Under the pieces are notes generated by a model. It was given only the letters and a program-made list of their open reading frames with translations, had not been told where the DNA came from and made no database searches. Made by a program: the position numbers and the translations under genes. From positions 7,655,501 through 7,719,500 of the forward strand of contig NZ_CP163520.1 of NCBI RefSeq assembly GCF_041080675.1: a DNA stretch of 64,000 nucleotides. Direction: 5' to 3'. Below are positions 1 through 9,134 of this stretch, piece by piece. How positions within the stretch are numbered: position 1 is the stretch's first letter; the number at the start of each line of letters is the position of its first letter. This DNA comes from Streptomyces sp. cg36 (GTDB taxonomy: Bacteria > Actinomycetota > Actinomycetes > Streptomycetales > Streptomycetaceae).

Positions 1-171
1 TCCTGCGCTGATGGACGTGTGTGGCGGGAGCAGAACGGACGGTCGGCGCAACCGGCGGCGCAACCGGGGCCTTGGTCAAGACTGTTCACATCGTGACCCG
101 CGTCACCTGCCGTTTGGCTGGAAGTCGCTAGCATGTGCTACCCCACGCACGGCACGCAGGACGGATCACCT

Positions 172-1104
172 GTGCCCTCTCAACCCCCGCCGCCCGACCT
201 GGCCGACGCCCTGCGCCACGGCCCGTTCGAGACCGCGCTCGACTGTGCCGTGCGCGCCAGCGGCCTGAGCCTGGAACGCATCCAGCACCGGCTGGCCGCC
301 CGTGGAGTGGTCGTCAGCGTGACGACGCTCAGTTACTGGCGGCGGGGCCGCAGCCGCCCCGAACGCCCCCAGTCCCGGCAGGCCGTGCGGCTGTTGGAGG
401 ACCTCCTCGGACTGCCCACCGACTCCCTGGTCTCCCTGCTGGGCCCCCAGCGCCCGCGCGGGCGCTGGGTCAACCGCGCGCCGCGGATCCTGGAGACCGG
501 CGACCTGTGGCAGCGGTACGAGAGCCTGCCCGCGCTGCTCGACGCGATGGGCTCCACCGACGACGGCCTGACCCGGCTCGCCGTGCACGACCGGTACGAG
601 ATCGACGAGAACGGCGCCGAGCGGCGGCTGACGGTCACCATGGTGCTGCGCGCCGAGCACGAGCGGGTCGACCGGCTGGTGCTGATCAGCCGGGGCGACG
701 ACCCGCAGCGCGAACTGCCCGAGATCACCGGCGTCCGCAATGCCCGCAAAGGCAGGGTCCGTTCTGACACGTCCGTACCGCTGTCCGTCGCGGAGCTGCT
801 CCTGGACCGGGTGCTCACCAAGGGCGAGACCGACGTCATCGAGTACACCTACGCCTTCGGTACCAGCGGCGCGCGCACCAGCGAGGTCGGCACCGGGTTC
901 CGCGCCCCGGCCCGGCTCTACACCGTCGAGGTGCAGTTCCACCCCGACGCCGTCCCCGTACGGTGCCGGCGCTACTCCGGCACCACGGCGGGCGGGCCCA
1001 TGGTCGCGGCCGAGCAGGTGTGGATCAGCGCGTCCGGCCGGGCCGCGTTCACCGTCGAGGACCCGGGCCCGGGGTTCGAGGCCATGCGCTGGGAGTGGGA
1101 GTAG
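172..1104 (+). CDS. helix-turn-helix regulator, unknown target
   Basis: 310-residue protein. Residues about 20-75 carry an XRE-like HTH: GLSLERIQHRLAARG is the first helix pair and VTTLSYWRRGRSRPE the recognition helix and its tail. The rest (about 80-310) is a beta-rich region I do not recognise. No membrane segment or signal peptide is seen, so it should act in the cytoplasm. GTG 172 is preferred because AGGACGG lies 7 nt upstream; the in-frame ATG at 133 has no such site and would add 13 residues. The HTH is clear; the regulon and ligand are unknown. Confidence 0.8.
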   Translation: MPSQPPPPDLADALRHGPFETALDCAVRASGLSLERIQHRLAARGVVVSVTTLSYWRRGRSRPERPQSRQAVRLLEDLLGLPTDSLVSLLGPQRPRGRWVNRAPRILETGDLWQRYESLPALLDAMGSTDDGLTRLAVHDRYEIDENGAERRLTVTMVLRAEHERVDRLVLISRGDDPQRELPEITGVRNARKGRVRSDTSVPLSVAELLLDRVLTKGETDVIEYTYAFGTSGARTSEVGTGFRAPARLYTVEVQFHPDAVPVRCRRYSGTTAGGPMVAAEQVWISASGRAAFTVEDPGPGFEAMRWEWE

Positions 1105-1430
1105 GGACTCCGGGCGGACGCGTCCGGGGCGCGGTGGCCCGGCGGCGCTCCGGTGGTGCCCTGCCGGGGCGGAGACCCAGGGCTCGGCAGGGCACCCCTG
1201 ACGGGCCCGGAATGCTTCGGGACGGGACCCGTCGACGAGGGCCGCGCGACCCTCACGGCGTACGGGTGTCCCACGGCGGCCGACTCATTCGCGCGACTTG
1301 AGCCCGCCGGGATCGACCCCTGTTCCCGTTTCGACCCGAACCACAGCTCCTCGTAGCGCCCCATGGCCACGACGCCGAGGAGGAGGACGCCGGGCACCAG
1401 CAGCGGAACGAGCAGGACGAGCACGGGCAT
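972..1430 (-). CDS. possible small membrane protein
   Basis: From the ATG at 1430 the product begins with one strong hydrophobic helix (residues 1-24, MPVLVLLVPLLVPGVLLLGV), then MGRYEELWFG and a basic, low-complexity tail. Actinomycetes have many short proteins of this helix-plus-GRYEE form. The frame stays open to 972 and so runs antisense into the end of the upstream gene; the real protein may be shorter and the tail open only because GC is high. GGAAGG lies about 12-17 nt upstream of the start. The helix is convincing; the 3' end is not. Confidence 0.4.
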   Translation of the reverse strand: MPVLVLLVPLLVPGVLLLGVVAMGRYEELWFGSKREQGSIPAGSSRANESAAVGHPYAVRVARPSSTGPVPKHSGPVRGALPSPGSPPRQGTTGAPPGHRAPDASARSPYSHSQRMASNPGPGSSTVNAARPDALIHTCSAATMGPPAVVPE

Positions 1431-1569
1431 CGGTGGGCCCGCCTTCCGGGAGGAGGGTGGACCGCCCGGGTCCCGCGCCCTGGGCAACCCAAACCCTTTC
1501 GCTCGCGGGGTGGTCCGGGCGGTGGCGTTGTGTGATGTTTCGCCGGGATCCACCGGGTACTCGCAGGGC

Positions 1570-1917
1570 ATGAACATCCTCGCTGCACAGCTCGCTGCCC
1601 ACCAGGGCGTTACCGGAACGCTGCTCGTCGCGGTGGGTGTGGTGATCGTGGCGCTGCTGATCGCGGCAGTGTGGTGGGGGCTGCGCCGTCAGGACCGCGC
1701 ACCGCGCCCGCCCCGACCGGAGGAGCAGCCCCGGCGCCCGCGCTCGGGGCGCGAGGCGCGGGAGCGCCGTGAACCCGCCGACGTACCGCGGGACGGGCCC
1801 CGGCTCACCCCGCACCAGCTCCCCGGCTTCGGCAACCAGGGCACCCGGCGCGCCCGTGACCAGGCCGAACCACCGCCCCGCCGGGACAACGGCGACGGCG
1901 CCGGCCCCTCGGCCTGA
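1570..1917 (+). CDS. DUF6479-like small membrane protein
   Basis: 115 residues. One transmembrane helix near residues 15-37 (LLVAVGVVIVALLIAAVWWG) is followed by a charged tail rich in Arg, Pro and Glu. The tail segment RLTPHQLPGFGNQGTRR resembles the conserved end of DUF6479 proteins, common in Streptomyces and of unknown function. ATG 1570 places the helix near the N terminus; the same frame is open further upstream but without a plausible protein. The topology suggests a membrane anchor with a cytoplasmic tail. Confidence 0.75.
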   Translation: MNILAAQLAAHQGVTGTLLVAVGVVIVALLIAAVWWGLRRQDRAPRPPRPEEQPRRPRSGREARERREPADVPRDGPRLTPHQLPGFGNQGTRRARDQAEPPPRRDNGDGAGPSA

Positions 1918-2159
1918 GAAGGTGCGGCCCGAGGGGGTCTTGACTCGGACGCGCGGTGCCGGGCACACAATGGCGGTCACGTGACGAGAGGGACTGCCAT
2001 GCCCGGTACCGACACACCCTTGCCGACGCGCCGCCCGGCACCCGCCCGGATCCGTCGGCGAAGGGGGCGCGCCCTGCTCACCGAGATGGGCCCGCACCCC
2101 GATCCGCACCCCGAGGAGAGGCGGCGCCGCCCGTGTGCCCGTCCTGGTCGGCGCGCCGC

Positions 2160-3143
2160 ATGAGCCGGTCCCGGACCGCCGGCGTGACGCGCACACCGCC
2201 GCTCCACCTGGTCGGGCTGGGCGCGACCGGGCCCGAGGACGTCGTGTTCGACGGCCTGGGCCGGGTCCTGACCGGCGTCGGCGACGGCCGCCTCCTGCGG
2301 ATCGAACTGCCCCGGACCCCCGGATCCGCCGCGACGGTCCACGAGGTGGGCCGTACGGCGGGGCGCCCCCTCGGACTCGAAGCACTGCCCGACGGGCGCC
2401 TGCTGGTGTGCGACGCGCGGCGCGGCCTGCTCCGGATCGACCCCGACGGCACATCGGCCGCCGAGGTGCTGGCCGACTCGGTCGCCGGAACGCCCCTGCG
2501 CTTCTGCAGCAACGCGGTCGCGGCGTCGGACGGCACGGTCTACTTCACCGTCTCCAGCCGCCGGTACGGGCTGGAACACTGGCTCTCCGACATCGTCGAG
2601 CACCGGCCGACCGGCCTGCTGGCGCGGCTCGTACCCGGCGGGGAGCCCGAAGTGCTCCTGGACGAGCTCCACTTCGCCAACGGGGTGGCCCTGGCCCCCG
2701 ACGAGTCGTATCTGGTGGTGGCGGAGACCGGGGCGCGGCGGCTCACCCGCCGGTGGCTGACGGGCCCCGGCGCGGGCGGCCACGACACCTTCGCGGACGA
2801 CCTGCCCGGCTTCCCCGACAACATGTCCCGCACCCCGCGCGGTGGCTTCTGGGTGGCGCTGGCCTCCCCGCGCAACCCGGCACTGGAGTGGCTGCACCGG
2901 GCCGCACCCCCGGTGCGCCGGGCGACGGCCACCGCGACCCGGCACCTTCCGGACCTTCCGCCCCGGGCCGCCCGCGTCCTCGAAGTCGACACGCGGGGGC
3001 GGGTGGTGCGCCGGCTGCGCGGCGCCGGGGAGCGCTACCGCATGGCGACCGGAGTGGCCGAACACGCGGGCCGCCTCGTCCTGGGCAGCCTCGCGGAGGG
3101 GGCGGTGGCCTGGTGCGACCTGGGGGAGCCGGGGGCGGTGTGA
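2160..3143 (+). CDS. SMP-30/strictosidine synthase-like protein
   Basis: 327-residue six-bladed beta-propeller-type protein. Typical motifs: TGPEDVVFDGLGRVLTG, RPLGLEALPDGRLLVCDA, and the strictosidine-synthase signature HFANGVALAPDESYLVVAET near residues 170-190, then a PGFPDNMSRTPRGGFWVALA blade. Relatives are lactonases or esterases acting on sugar lactones or related esters; the substrate here cannot be told. No signal peptide from ATG 2160. That start lacks a good RBS and overlaps (ATGA) a short upstream frame beginning at 1999 that does have one (GAGAGGGA), so translation may be coupled or the N terminus longer. Confidence 0.8.
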   Translation: MSRSRTAGVTRTPPLHLVGLGATGPEDVVFDGLGRVLTGVGDGRLLRIELPRTPGSAATVHEVGRTAGRPLGLEALPDGRLLVCDARRGLLRIDPDGTSAAEVLADSVAGTPLRFCSNAVAASDGTVYFTVSSRRYGLEHWLSDIVEHRPTGLLARLVPGGEPEVLLDELHFANGVALAPDESYLVVAETGARRLTRRWLTGPGAGGHDTFADDLPGFPDNMSRTPRGGFWVALASPRNPALEWLHRAAPPVRRATATATRHLPDLPPRAARVLEVDTRGRVVRRLRGAGERYRMATGVAEHAGRLVLGSLAEGAVAWCDLGEPGAV

Positions 3144-3263
3144 CCCGCCCCGGCGGCTCCTCGCGGAAGGTGGTCGTTAGGGATGGTCCGTGCCGGTGCG
3201 GGGCTGGCGCCGAGGAGCCGGGGACCGGCTGAGGTGTCCCGGGGGTGTCGGCGGACGGCGTCC

Positions 3264-3314
3264 CGCCCCGCGATCCGCAGTCGCGGGGCGGCCGGAGGAG
3301 TCTTCGGCCGCCCC
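3264..3314. terminator. two overlapping terminator hairpins
   Basis: A perfect 10-bp stem (3264-3273 with 3281-3290, 7-nt loop) is followed by a second perfect 10-bp stem (3285-3294 with 3305-3314, 10-nt loop). They lie between the convergent lactonase-like gene (ends 3143) and the phytase-like esterase gene (ends 3324), where a bidirectional terminator is expected. No U-tract, as is usual in high-GC actinomycetes. Confidence 0.7.
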
Positions 3315-3323
3315 GACCGATTG

Positions 3324-4691
3324 TCAGCCGCGCACCGGCCGCGGCAGCCGCACATACGTGACGGTCGTCTCGATGCCGCTGTCCACCAGGCGGCCCCGCG
3401 CGTCGAAGGCTTCGGGGCCGTCGCTCATGCCGAAGTCGTTGTCGTTGATGAGCGCCAGGGTGTCCGGACCGGTGAGGGCGATGCCCTCGATCTTGCCGGG
3501 CACGCCCGGCACCTTGCCGAAGTCGGCGACGAGCGTCTTGCGCAGCACCGGTACCTTCGCCGCCGCCGGGTCGTCCAACTGCTCGTACGAGGGCGAGGTC
3601 GCCGGGTCGTCCCAGGCGCCGGCGAGGATGCCCCGGCCGTGCGGCAGGGTGACGCGGTGGACGCGGGAGGTCTTGTCGGTGCGCTCCTGCACCAGCAGCT
3701 TGTCGCCGCCGAGCGCCACCAGGGAGGAGATCTTGAGCTCGGAGGTGTCGTGCTGACTCGGATCGACGACGTCCACCGGGTCGAAGCGGTAGGCGTACTC
3801 GGCCCTCACGGCGCGCTTCTTGGGGGAGAAGCGCAGCAGGCGCGTGTTGCGCGAACCGTTGCCCGCCGTCGCGTCCGGCACGGACAGCGGGCTCTGCACC
3901 GCCAGGACCAGGTCGCCGCCGGGGAGCTGGGCCAGCCCCTCGAAGCCCCGGTTGGTCTTGCGCTTGAGCAGAATGGCGGGCAGCGACTCCACGACCGGAT
4001 AGTCGGCGCCCTTGAGGTTGAGCCCCCTGGGGACGTACCGGGTCAGGACCTCGCCCCGGGCGGAGACGTGCACCAGCGACGGCCCGTACTCGTCGACCAG
4101 CCAGAACGTGCCGTCGGCGGCGCGCACGATCCCCTCGGTGTCCAGCCCGTTCGGGTCGTAGTGCAGCGGGGTCCTCGCGTCGTACGTGTACGGGGCCTCG
4201 TCGCGGGACGCCTGGTTGGGCAGACCGGTGACGGCCTTGCCGGAACGTGTGGTCAGCGGGATGGACTTGAGGACCTGGACGCGGTGGCCGGAGACCCGGA
4301 TCTTGACGATCGCCGGGTCGAAGCCGGGGACCGGGAAGGTGCGGCGCTTGGTGCCGTCCACCTTGATCTGCCCGTTGGGGCCCCGGTCGGTCACCGTCCA
4401 GAACTCGCCCTTGCGCCCGGCCGGGTAGATGTCGCTGCCGATCCCGCCGAGGTCGATGCCGTGGTCGTCCGCGACCGAGCCGGGCAGCAGGGCGTTGCTG
4501 AACGGGCCGAGAGGAGTGTTCCCCAGGGTGGCCGAGCCCACGACCCGTACGCCCTTGTCGCCGTGCGGCCCGCCGTGCGCGGACGCGGGTGCGCCCGTCG
4601 CGGTGACGGCGACCGCCGCGAGCAGGGCGAGGGGTACGCCCGCGGAGAGGGTACGGCGTACGGTGCGCCGGGTGTGCGCGTGGGATGACAT
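3324..4691 (-). CDS. secreted phytase-like esterase (PF13449-type)
   Basis: 455 residues. A basic N terminus (HTRRTVRRTLSAG) and hydrophobic stretch ending near ASA form a signal peptide, so the protein is exported. The mature part reads as a beta-propeller of the esterase-like phytase family: GGIGSDIYPAGRKGEFWTVT, DTEGIVRAADGTFWLVDEYG, NRGFEGLAQLPGGDLVLAVQ, KIEGIALTGPDTLALINDND. Members are thought to act on phosphate esters or related substrates; activity here is inferred. ATG 4691 has AGGAGG 4 nt upstream and is better than an in-frame start at 4715. Phosphate-linked regulation is possible but no Pho box was seen. Confidence 0.8.
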   Translation of the reverse strand: MSSHAHTRRTVRRTLSAGVPLALLAAVAVTATGAPASAHGGPHGDKGVRVVGSATLGNTPLGPFSNALLPGSVADDHGIDLGGIGSDIYPAGRKGEFWTVTDRGPNGQIKVDGTKRRTFPVPGFDPAIVKIRVSGHRVQVLKSIPLTTRSGKAVTGLPNQASRDEAPYTYDARTPLHYDPNGLDTEGIVRAADGTFWLVDEYGPSLVHVSARGEVLTRYVPRGLNLKGADYPVVESLPAILLKRKTNRGFEGLAQLPGGDLVLAVQSPLSVPDATAGNGSRNTRLLRFSPKKRAVRAEYAYRFDPVDVVDPSQHDTSELKISSLVALGGDKLLVQERTDKTSRVHRVTLPHGRGILAGAWDDPATSPSYEQLDDPAAAKVPVLRKTLVADFGKVPGVPGKIEGIALTGPDTLALINDNDFGMSDGPEAFDARGRLVDSGIETTVTYVRLPRPVRG

Positions 4692-4930
4692 CGGGCCTCC
4701 TGGCCAGCAGAACATGTGACGGTGGCCAAGTTGCTGGCCGCGTCCGAACGCGAGGAGACGCCGGGGTGAATGCCGCCCGACGCGCGGCCGACACCCCGGC
4801 GGCGGGGCGGCGGGCTCCCGTCCCGGCCGGGCCCGGCGTCCGGCACCGGCGGGCGGGTGCGATTGCCGGGCGTCGCGCTATGGCGCCCGCGCCCGGTGCG
4901 CGGCATCCTGCTTGCCGGGGGAGGTGGCCC

Positions 4931-6118
4931 ATGCGGGTGCGCGGCAAGTACGAGTACGTGGACGCCATCCAGTGGCTCGGGGACGCGAACTACTCCGATG
5001 TGTGCGCGTTCATCGGCATCCCGCCGCAGGCCGCAGCCGAGCCCGCGCGCGACGGAGCACGGCGGATCTACCTGCCGGGGGAGTACGAGTTCGAGGCGGT
5101 GCCGGGCGACTGGATCCTGCGCGACGACATGGTGGGCCGGTGCCTCAGTGCCTCGTCGGGCGAGTTCGCCAGGACCCACGACCAGCAGGGCGTCGGCGAA
5201 GCGGGGCTGGTGGACTTCCCCTTCCTGCGCCGGGGAGTGGCGCGCTACCGCCGCAAACCCCGGCACATCGAGGCCCTCCAGTGGCTGGGCGACACCAACT
5301 TCGCCGAGGTGTGCCGCTTCGTCGGCGTTCCCGAGGACGAGGGGGCCGACCGGGGCTGGCTGAGCCTGCCGGCGCCCAGCTACGCCGAGGAGCCCCGCAC
5401 GGCCGTCCCGGGGCAGTGGATCCTGCGGTGGCCGAACCACACCTTCCTCAGCGTGAGCCCCATGTTCATGCTGGAGAACTACGACCCCGTGGACCCCGGG
5501 GAACACCTGCTCAAGGGAGTGGCGCCGTACCAGGAGAGGGAGGACGCCACCTATGTGGAGGCCCTCTACTGGAACGGCGCCGACAACTACCGGGAGGTGT
5601 GCGCCTTTTCGGGGGCGAAACCGCAGGACGAGAGCGGTGACCGGGGAGTGCTCCACCTCTCCGAGCACGAGACGGCGGTCTTCCCCGGCAGCTGGATCAT
5701 CCGCCAGGTGGAACGCGGGAGGGTGGACGTCACCGCCGAGGACTACAGCGGCCACATGGAGCACTGGTACGCGCTCGTGGTCCCCCCGGACAGCGGGCCG
5801 CTGGGCCACCCCGCGCAGTGGAAGCGGCCCCAGCGGTTCTGCCGACTGCCCTGGCCCGCCCTGGCCATCCAGTGGCGCGGCGAGGCCAACCTCGCCGAGG
5901 TCTGCGCGTTCCTGGGCCGGCCGCTGCCCGGGCCCGGCGACGACCGGACCGTGATCCATCTGCCGGAACGCGACGAACAGGCCGTCACACCGGGCATGTG
6001 GATCGTCTTCAGCGTGCTGCGCTACCGGGGCCTGACGGCCGAGCGCTTCCACGAGGTGTACGAGCCCTGCGACCCGCCGTCCGATCCCCGCCTCGTGCGG
6101 ACCGCGGACCGGCCCTGA
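4931..6118 (+). CDS. protein of four tandem phage-like domains
   Basis: 395 residues made of four divergent copies of one roughly 95-residue unit, starting near residues 5, 110, 205 and 310. Each has a strand like YVDAIQWLGDANYSDVCAFIG, then a strand before PGDWILR / PGQWILR / PGSWIIR / PGMWIVF, then a short tail. The unit resembles a small single-domain protein common in phages and prophages (EAIQWTGDN...EFLG...VGDYIIRG...). No signal peptide or membrane segment. ATG 4931 has GGGGGAGG 6 nt upstream. Function unknown; a four-fold concatenation in an ordinary chromosomal setting is unusual. It ends 9 bp from the convergent gene. Confidence 0.75.
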   Translation: MRVRGKYEYVDAIQWLGDANYSDVCAFIGIPPQAAAEPARDGARRIYLPGEYEFEAVPGDWILRDDMVGRCLSASSGEFARTHDQQGVGEAGLVDFPFLRRGVARYRRKPRHIEALQWLGDTNFAEVCRFVGVPEDEGADRGWLSLPAPSYAEEPRTAVPGQWILRWPNHTFLSVSPMFMLENYDPVDPGEHLLKGVAPYQEREDATYVEALYWNGADNYREVCAFSGAKPQDESGDRGVLHLSEHETAVFPGSWIIRQVERGRVDVTAEDYSGHMEHWYALVVPPDSGPLGHPAQWKRPQRFCRLPWPALAIQWRGEANLAEVCAFLGRPLPGPGDDRTVIHLPERDEQAVTPGMWIVFSVLRYRGLTAERFHEVYEPCDPPSDPRLVRTADRP

Positions 6119-6127
6119 CCGCCGGGC

Positions 6128-6814
6128 TCAGCGGGTCGGCCAGCCGTCCAGACGGCGGTGCACGGTGACGTCCGGCCGGGCACCGGCCGTCGTCGGCGCC
6201 GACGAAACGGCTTGGTGGAGTACGGAGTTGACCTCGGCGGCCAGGGCGTCGACCCGCTGTTTGAGGTCCTGGGCGGGGGTGGTGGAGCGGGCCAGCGCGT
6301 CCAGTCGGCGGTGGATGTCCGCCAGCTTGCGCTGGGCCGCGCTGTCCAGGTGGAACGGCCGCGCGGTCGAGACGACGAACTGGTAGGCCCCCGCCAGGGT
6401 CTGGCACCCGTCGCAGTGCTCGTTGACGGCGTCGCTGAGGTTGACCGCGTTGAGCCTGACGTGCTCTCCGGCCAGGGTGACGATCTGGAAGGAGAGGGCC
6501 ACCGAGCGGCAGTGCGCGTCGGCGGAGCACCCCACGGACACCGCCTGGGCCCGGTTGCGCAGGTCGGCGGCCTTGACCGTGCCGAACTGCTCGACGGTGA
6601 AGGTGTCGTCGACCCGTGTGGGGTGGTGGCTGTCGGCCCGGGTGGAGCTGGCGTCGTGGGCGATCGCCACCTCGCGGTGCGGGGGCGTGACGGCGATGGC
6701 CTGGGCGGGCGCGGCCGTGGCCACACCGGCGGCCCCGGCGGCGAGCAGCCCGATGCGCAGGGCGTGCCGGGTGAGCGGGTGCTGGCGGACGGCGGACTTG
6801 CGGTGGATGCTCAC
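6128..6814 (-). CDS. secreted partner of the M50 protease, unknown
   Basis: 228 residues with an N-terminal export signal (RHALRIGLLAAGAAGVATAAPAQA). The mature protein has two Cys pairs (VGCSADAHC and EHCDGCQ) around a segment of alternating hydrophobic residues, then helices ending in a predicted coiled region (RKLADIHRRLDALA). GTG start at 6814 has AGGAG 5 nt upstream. It lies 21 bp downstream of the M50-type protease and is very likely cotranscribed with it and the two small peptides, so it may handle, display or anchor the processed peptide outside the cell. Family function is not known to me. Confidence 0.75.
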   Translation of the reverse strand: MSIHRKSAVRQHPLTRHALRIGLLAAGAAGVATAAPAQAIAVTPPHREVAIAHDASSTRADSHHPTRVDDTFTVEQFGTVKAADLRNRAQAVSVGCSADAHCRSVALSFQIVTLAGEHVRLNAVNLSDAVNEHCDGCQTLAGAYQFVVSTARPFHLDSAAQRKLADIHRRLDALARSTTPAQDLKQRVDALAAEVNSVLHQAVSSAPTTAGARPDVTVHRRLDGWPTR

Positions 6815-6835
6815 GTTTTCTCCTGCTGTCGTGGG

Positions 6836-8716
6836 TCAGGTCGCGGCCGGGCTCGGCGGCGGCGCGGACACGGGGCTCGTGGACGGAGCGGGGCTGGGGG
6901 GCGGCGCGGAGGGCGACGGCCCGGGGGAGGGGGGTGCGGCGGGGCTGGTGGACGGTGGCGGAGGCGCCGCGGCCGGGCCGGTCGTGGGGGACGGCGCGGT
7001 GGTCGCGGGCCGTGGCGTCGGCGACGGGTGCGGCGTCTTGGCGGGAGCGGTGGTGGGGCGGTGGGTGGCGGCCGGGCCAGGCGCGGCGTGGCGGGCGGCG
7101 GGCCTGCTCGCGGCGGGAGTGGGACGGGGGCGGTGCGGGCGCCGGGGCGGTGTGTGCCGCACCGGCGCGGGGGCCGCCGACACTCCGGGCTGCAGGATCG
7201 GTGCGAGCGGCGCCTGTTTCGGCAGGGGCTTGGGCGTCAGGCCGGACACCCACGCGTAGCCGAGGCCGGAGAGTGCGACCAGGACCACCGCGCACAGGGC
7301 CGCTCGCAGCGCGGGCCGCCCGGCGGTGGACCGTTTGGCGGCCCGGCCCGCCCTGCCCCCGAGCTTGGCGCACAGATAGACGACACCGGCCATGGGGCAG
7401 AGCAGCATGACGCAGCCGATGACGCCGACGAGGCCGGAGGCGATCTCCCCGTCGGCGAACGCGCCCCCGGTGCCCGCCAGTTGGTCGACGAGGGAGCGGA
7501 TCATCGTGGTGGCGATCCGGGGCAGGTTCCAGGCGCCGTAGCCGAGTTCGGCGACGATCAGCGGCACCATGGTCAGGACCCAGGTGGCGACGATGAGCCG
7601 GGCGGACCTCTTGAGGTCCGCGACCTCCGCGCGGGCGCGGCGCCCCTTCGCGCCGGGGCACAGGCTGAGCAGAATGGGTCTGATCTTGCCGTACAGGTCC
7701 GGGACGCCCGCCAGGTCGCCGAGGATGTAGTAGCCGTCGAGCCGCACGGCGGGCATGAGCTGTTCCAGGATCTCGAAGTGGCCCAGGTACACCGCCGCCA
7801 GGAAGAACGCCTGGCCGGTGGCGAAGTAGGCCCCGGCCATGGCGAGCATGAAGACGACGTTGAAGTACACGCCGCCCAGATCGGTGCGCAGCCGGCCCGC
7901 CCGGCCGATCCGGTACACGTCCGTCACGTCCGTGTACATGGAGGGCCAGATCAGGAAGAGCCCGCACCCGATGCAGCCGGGGCGGGCCCCGCCGTATCTG
8001 CAGGCGGAGGCGTGGCCGAACTCGTGGAAGACGAGCGAGGCCACGGTGAGCCCGAAGACCACGAGCAGGAGGACCGGCTGGTCGAGCACCTCCAGGACGG
8101 GCCGCATGGCCCCGAAGTACCCGAAGAGCCAGACGTCCATGACCGCGGCGACGGCGAGGGCGAGCACCACCGCCTTGGGGCGGTGCAGCCAGGCCAGCAG
8201 GGCGGCGATGCGGGCCACCCTGCGCTCGTCGAAGATCACCCGGTGGCCCTTGAGGGCGAGCAGGAGGTCCGACCGGGGGGCGCGGACCTCGTCCTCCCGC
8301 AGCCCCTCGGGGACCGTGACGCCGAGCGGGTCGAGCTTCCGCTCGATCAGGTACCGCACGTTGTCCGTGCTCACCTCGCGCCCGAACCGGGCGCTGACCC
8401 GGTGCGAGAGGGTTTCGACGTCCCGGACGCCGTCGATCGACTGGGCGAGCAGATAGAGCAGCCGCGACAGCTGCACCACCTGCCCGTCGGCCCGGCGGGC
8501 GATGTACTTGGGATCGGTGAACCCCGAGCCCTGGTACTCGCCGTGCAGTTGGAGCCCGGTGCTCAGCCGGGGTACGGGCGGCGCCCCGTCCGCGCCGCCC
8601 GCCGTCTGCGGGGCGTCCGAGGTGACGTCCGTGTACGCGACCGGAAGCCCCCCGGGGCCGGGGACCGGGGTCCCCGTGTCGTACCAGACTGCCGCTCCCT
8701 CACCGAGCACGGCCAT
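6836..8716 (-). CDS. PqqD-like/M50-type peptide metalloprotease (locus A)
   Basis: 626-residue membrane protein. Residues about 65-135 look like a PqqD-type winged helix (KYIARRADGQVVQLSRLLYL, then FGREVSTDNVRYLIERKL), the fold of RiPP recognition elements that bind leader peptides. Next come several membrane helices with HEFGH at 231-235, the zinc-binding HExxH of site-2-type M50 proteases, and a distal LMPAVRLDGYYILGD that supplies the third ligand. The C-terminal 130 residues are Pro/Ala-rich and probably extracellular. Excellent RBS (GGGGGGAGGA) before ATG 8716. Two precursor-like peptides lie directly upstream and a secreted protein downstream. Likely role: recognise, cleave and perhaps release those peptides. 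Confidence 0.85.
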   Translation of the reverse strand: MAVLGEGAAVWYDTGTPVPGPGGLPVAYTDVTSDAPQTAGGADGAPPVPRLSTGLQLHGEYQGSGFTDPKYIARRADGQVVQLSRLLYLLAQSIDGVRDVETLSHRVSARFGREVSTDNVRYLIERKLDPLGVTVPEGLREDEVRAPRSDLLLALKGHRVIFDERRVARIAALLAWLHRPKAVVLALAVAAVMDVWLFGYFGAMRPVLEVLDQPVLLLVVFGLTVASLVFHEFGHASACRYGGARPGCIGCGLFLIWPSMYTDVTDVYRIGRAGRLRTDLGGVYFNVVFMLAMAGAYFATGQAFFLAAVYLGHFEILEQLMPAVRLDGYYILGDLAGVPDLYGKIRPILLSLCPGAKGRRARAEVADLKRSARLIVATWVLTMVPLIVAELGYGAWNLPRIATTMIRSLVDQLAGTGGAFADGEIASGLVGVIGCVMLLCPMAGVVYLCAKLGGRAGRAAKRSTAGRPALRAALCAVVLVALSGLGYAWVSGLTPKPLPKQAPLAPILQPGVSAAPAPVRHTPPRRPHRPRPTPAASRPAARHAAPGPAATHRPTTAPAKTPHPSPTPRPATTAPSPTTGPAAAPPPPSTSPAAPPSPGPSPSAPPPSPAPSTSPVSAPPPSPAAT

Positions 8717-8804
8717 GAATGGGTCCTCCCCCCGAGGGCGGGCCGCGCCATCCCCAACGCGGCCCGCCGACTTGCGATGTGCGCGGTGCCCGTGACCGCG
8801 TGTG

Positions 8805-9023
8805 CTACTGCGTGACGGTGATCGACTGGACGGCCTGCGACTCGGCGGACGACCACACGGAGTGGTCGTTGAGCGCGGCGGACTCGTTGTGGGCGGTGAT
8901 GTGGCTGACGTGCTTGGTGACGTCGACGCTCTTGCCGAAGCTGAACTTCAGGCGTCCCAGGGCCTCGCGGCCCGGCAGCAGCTCGGCGGACTCGGACTCC
9001 AGCTCGTTCATGTTCAGGCTCAT
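8805..9023 (-). CDS. RiPP-like precursor peptide A2
   Basis: 72 residues. An acidic N-terminal part (LESESAELLPGREALGRLKF) looks like a leader peptide; the C-terminal part is rich in Ser, Asn, His and Gln and ends QAVQSITVTQ. No Cys, no signal peptide, no membrane helix. It is a near copy of the peptide encoded 327 bp upstream and lies 88 bp before the PqqD-like/M50 protease. AAAGGAC precedes ATG 9023. I infer a ribosomally made peptide bound by its ELLPGREAL leader and processed by the protease; the mature form and activity are unknown. Confidence 0.8.
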   Translation of the reverse strand: MSLNMNELESESAELLPGREALGRLKFSFGKSVDVTKHVSHITAHNESAALNDHSVWSSAESQAVQSITVTQ

Positions 9024-9134
9024 GGCATGTCCTTTCAGGATGTGCTTCGTTGGTAGAGCAGTGCCGCCTCGGCGCCCGGCCGGTGTGCGCGGCGGGGGCT
9101 GCGAGGGTGCGGTGGTGCGGTGGTGCGGGTACGG

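Noticed and set aside
1999..2163. 54-codon frame with a good RBS overlapping (ATGA) the SMP-30-like gene
   Set aside because: The product is a low-complexity Arg/Pro sequence with no recognisable fold; it may be a leader, but the evidence is only the RBS and the overlap.
6158..8815. 885-codon plus-strand frame across the M50-type protease
   Set aside because: Antisense shadow; Gly/Arg/Asp-rich with no fold, while the minus strand has clear motifs.
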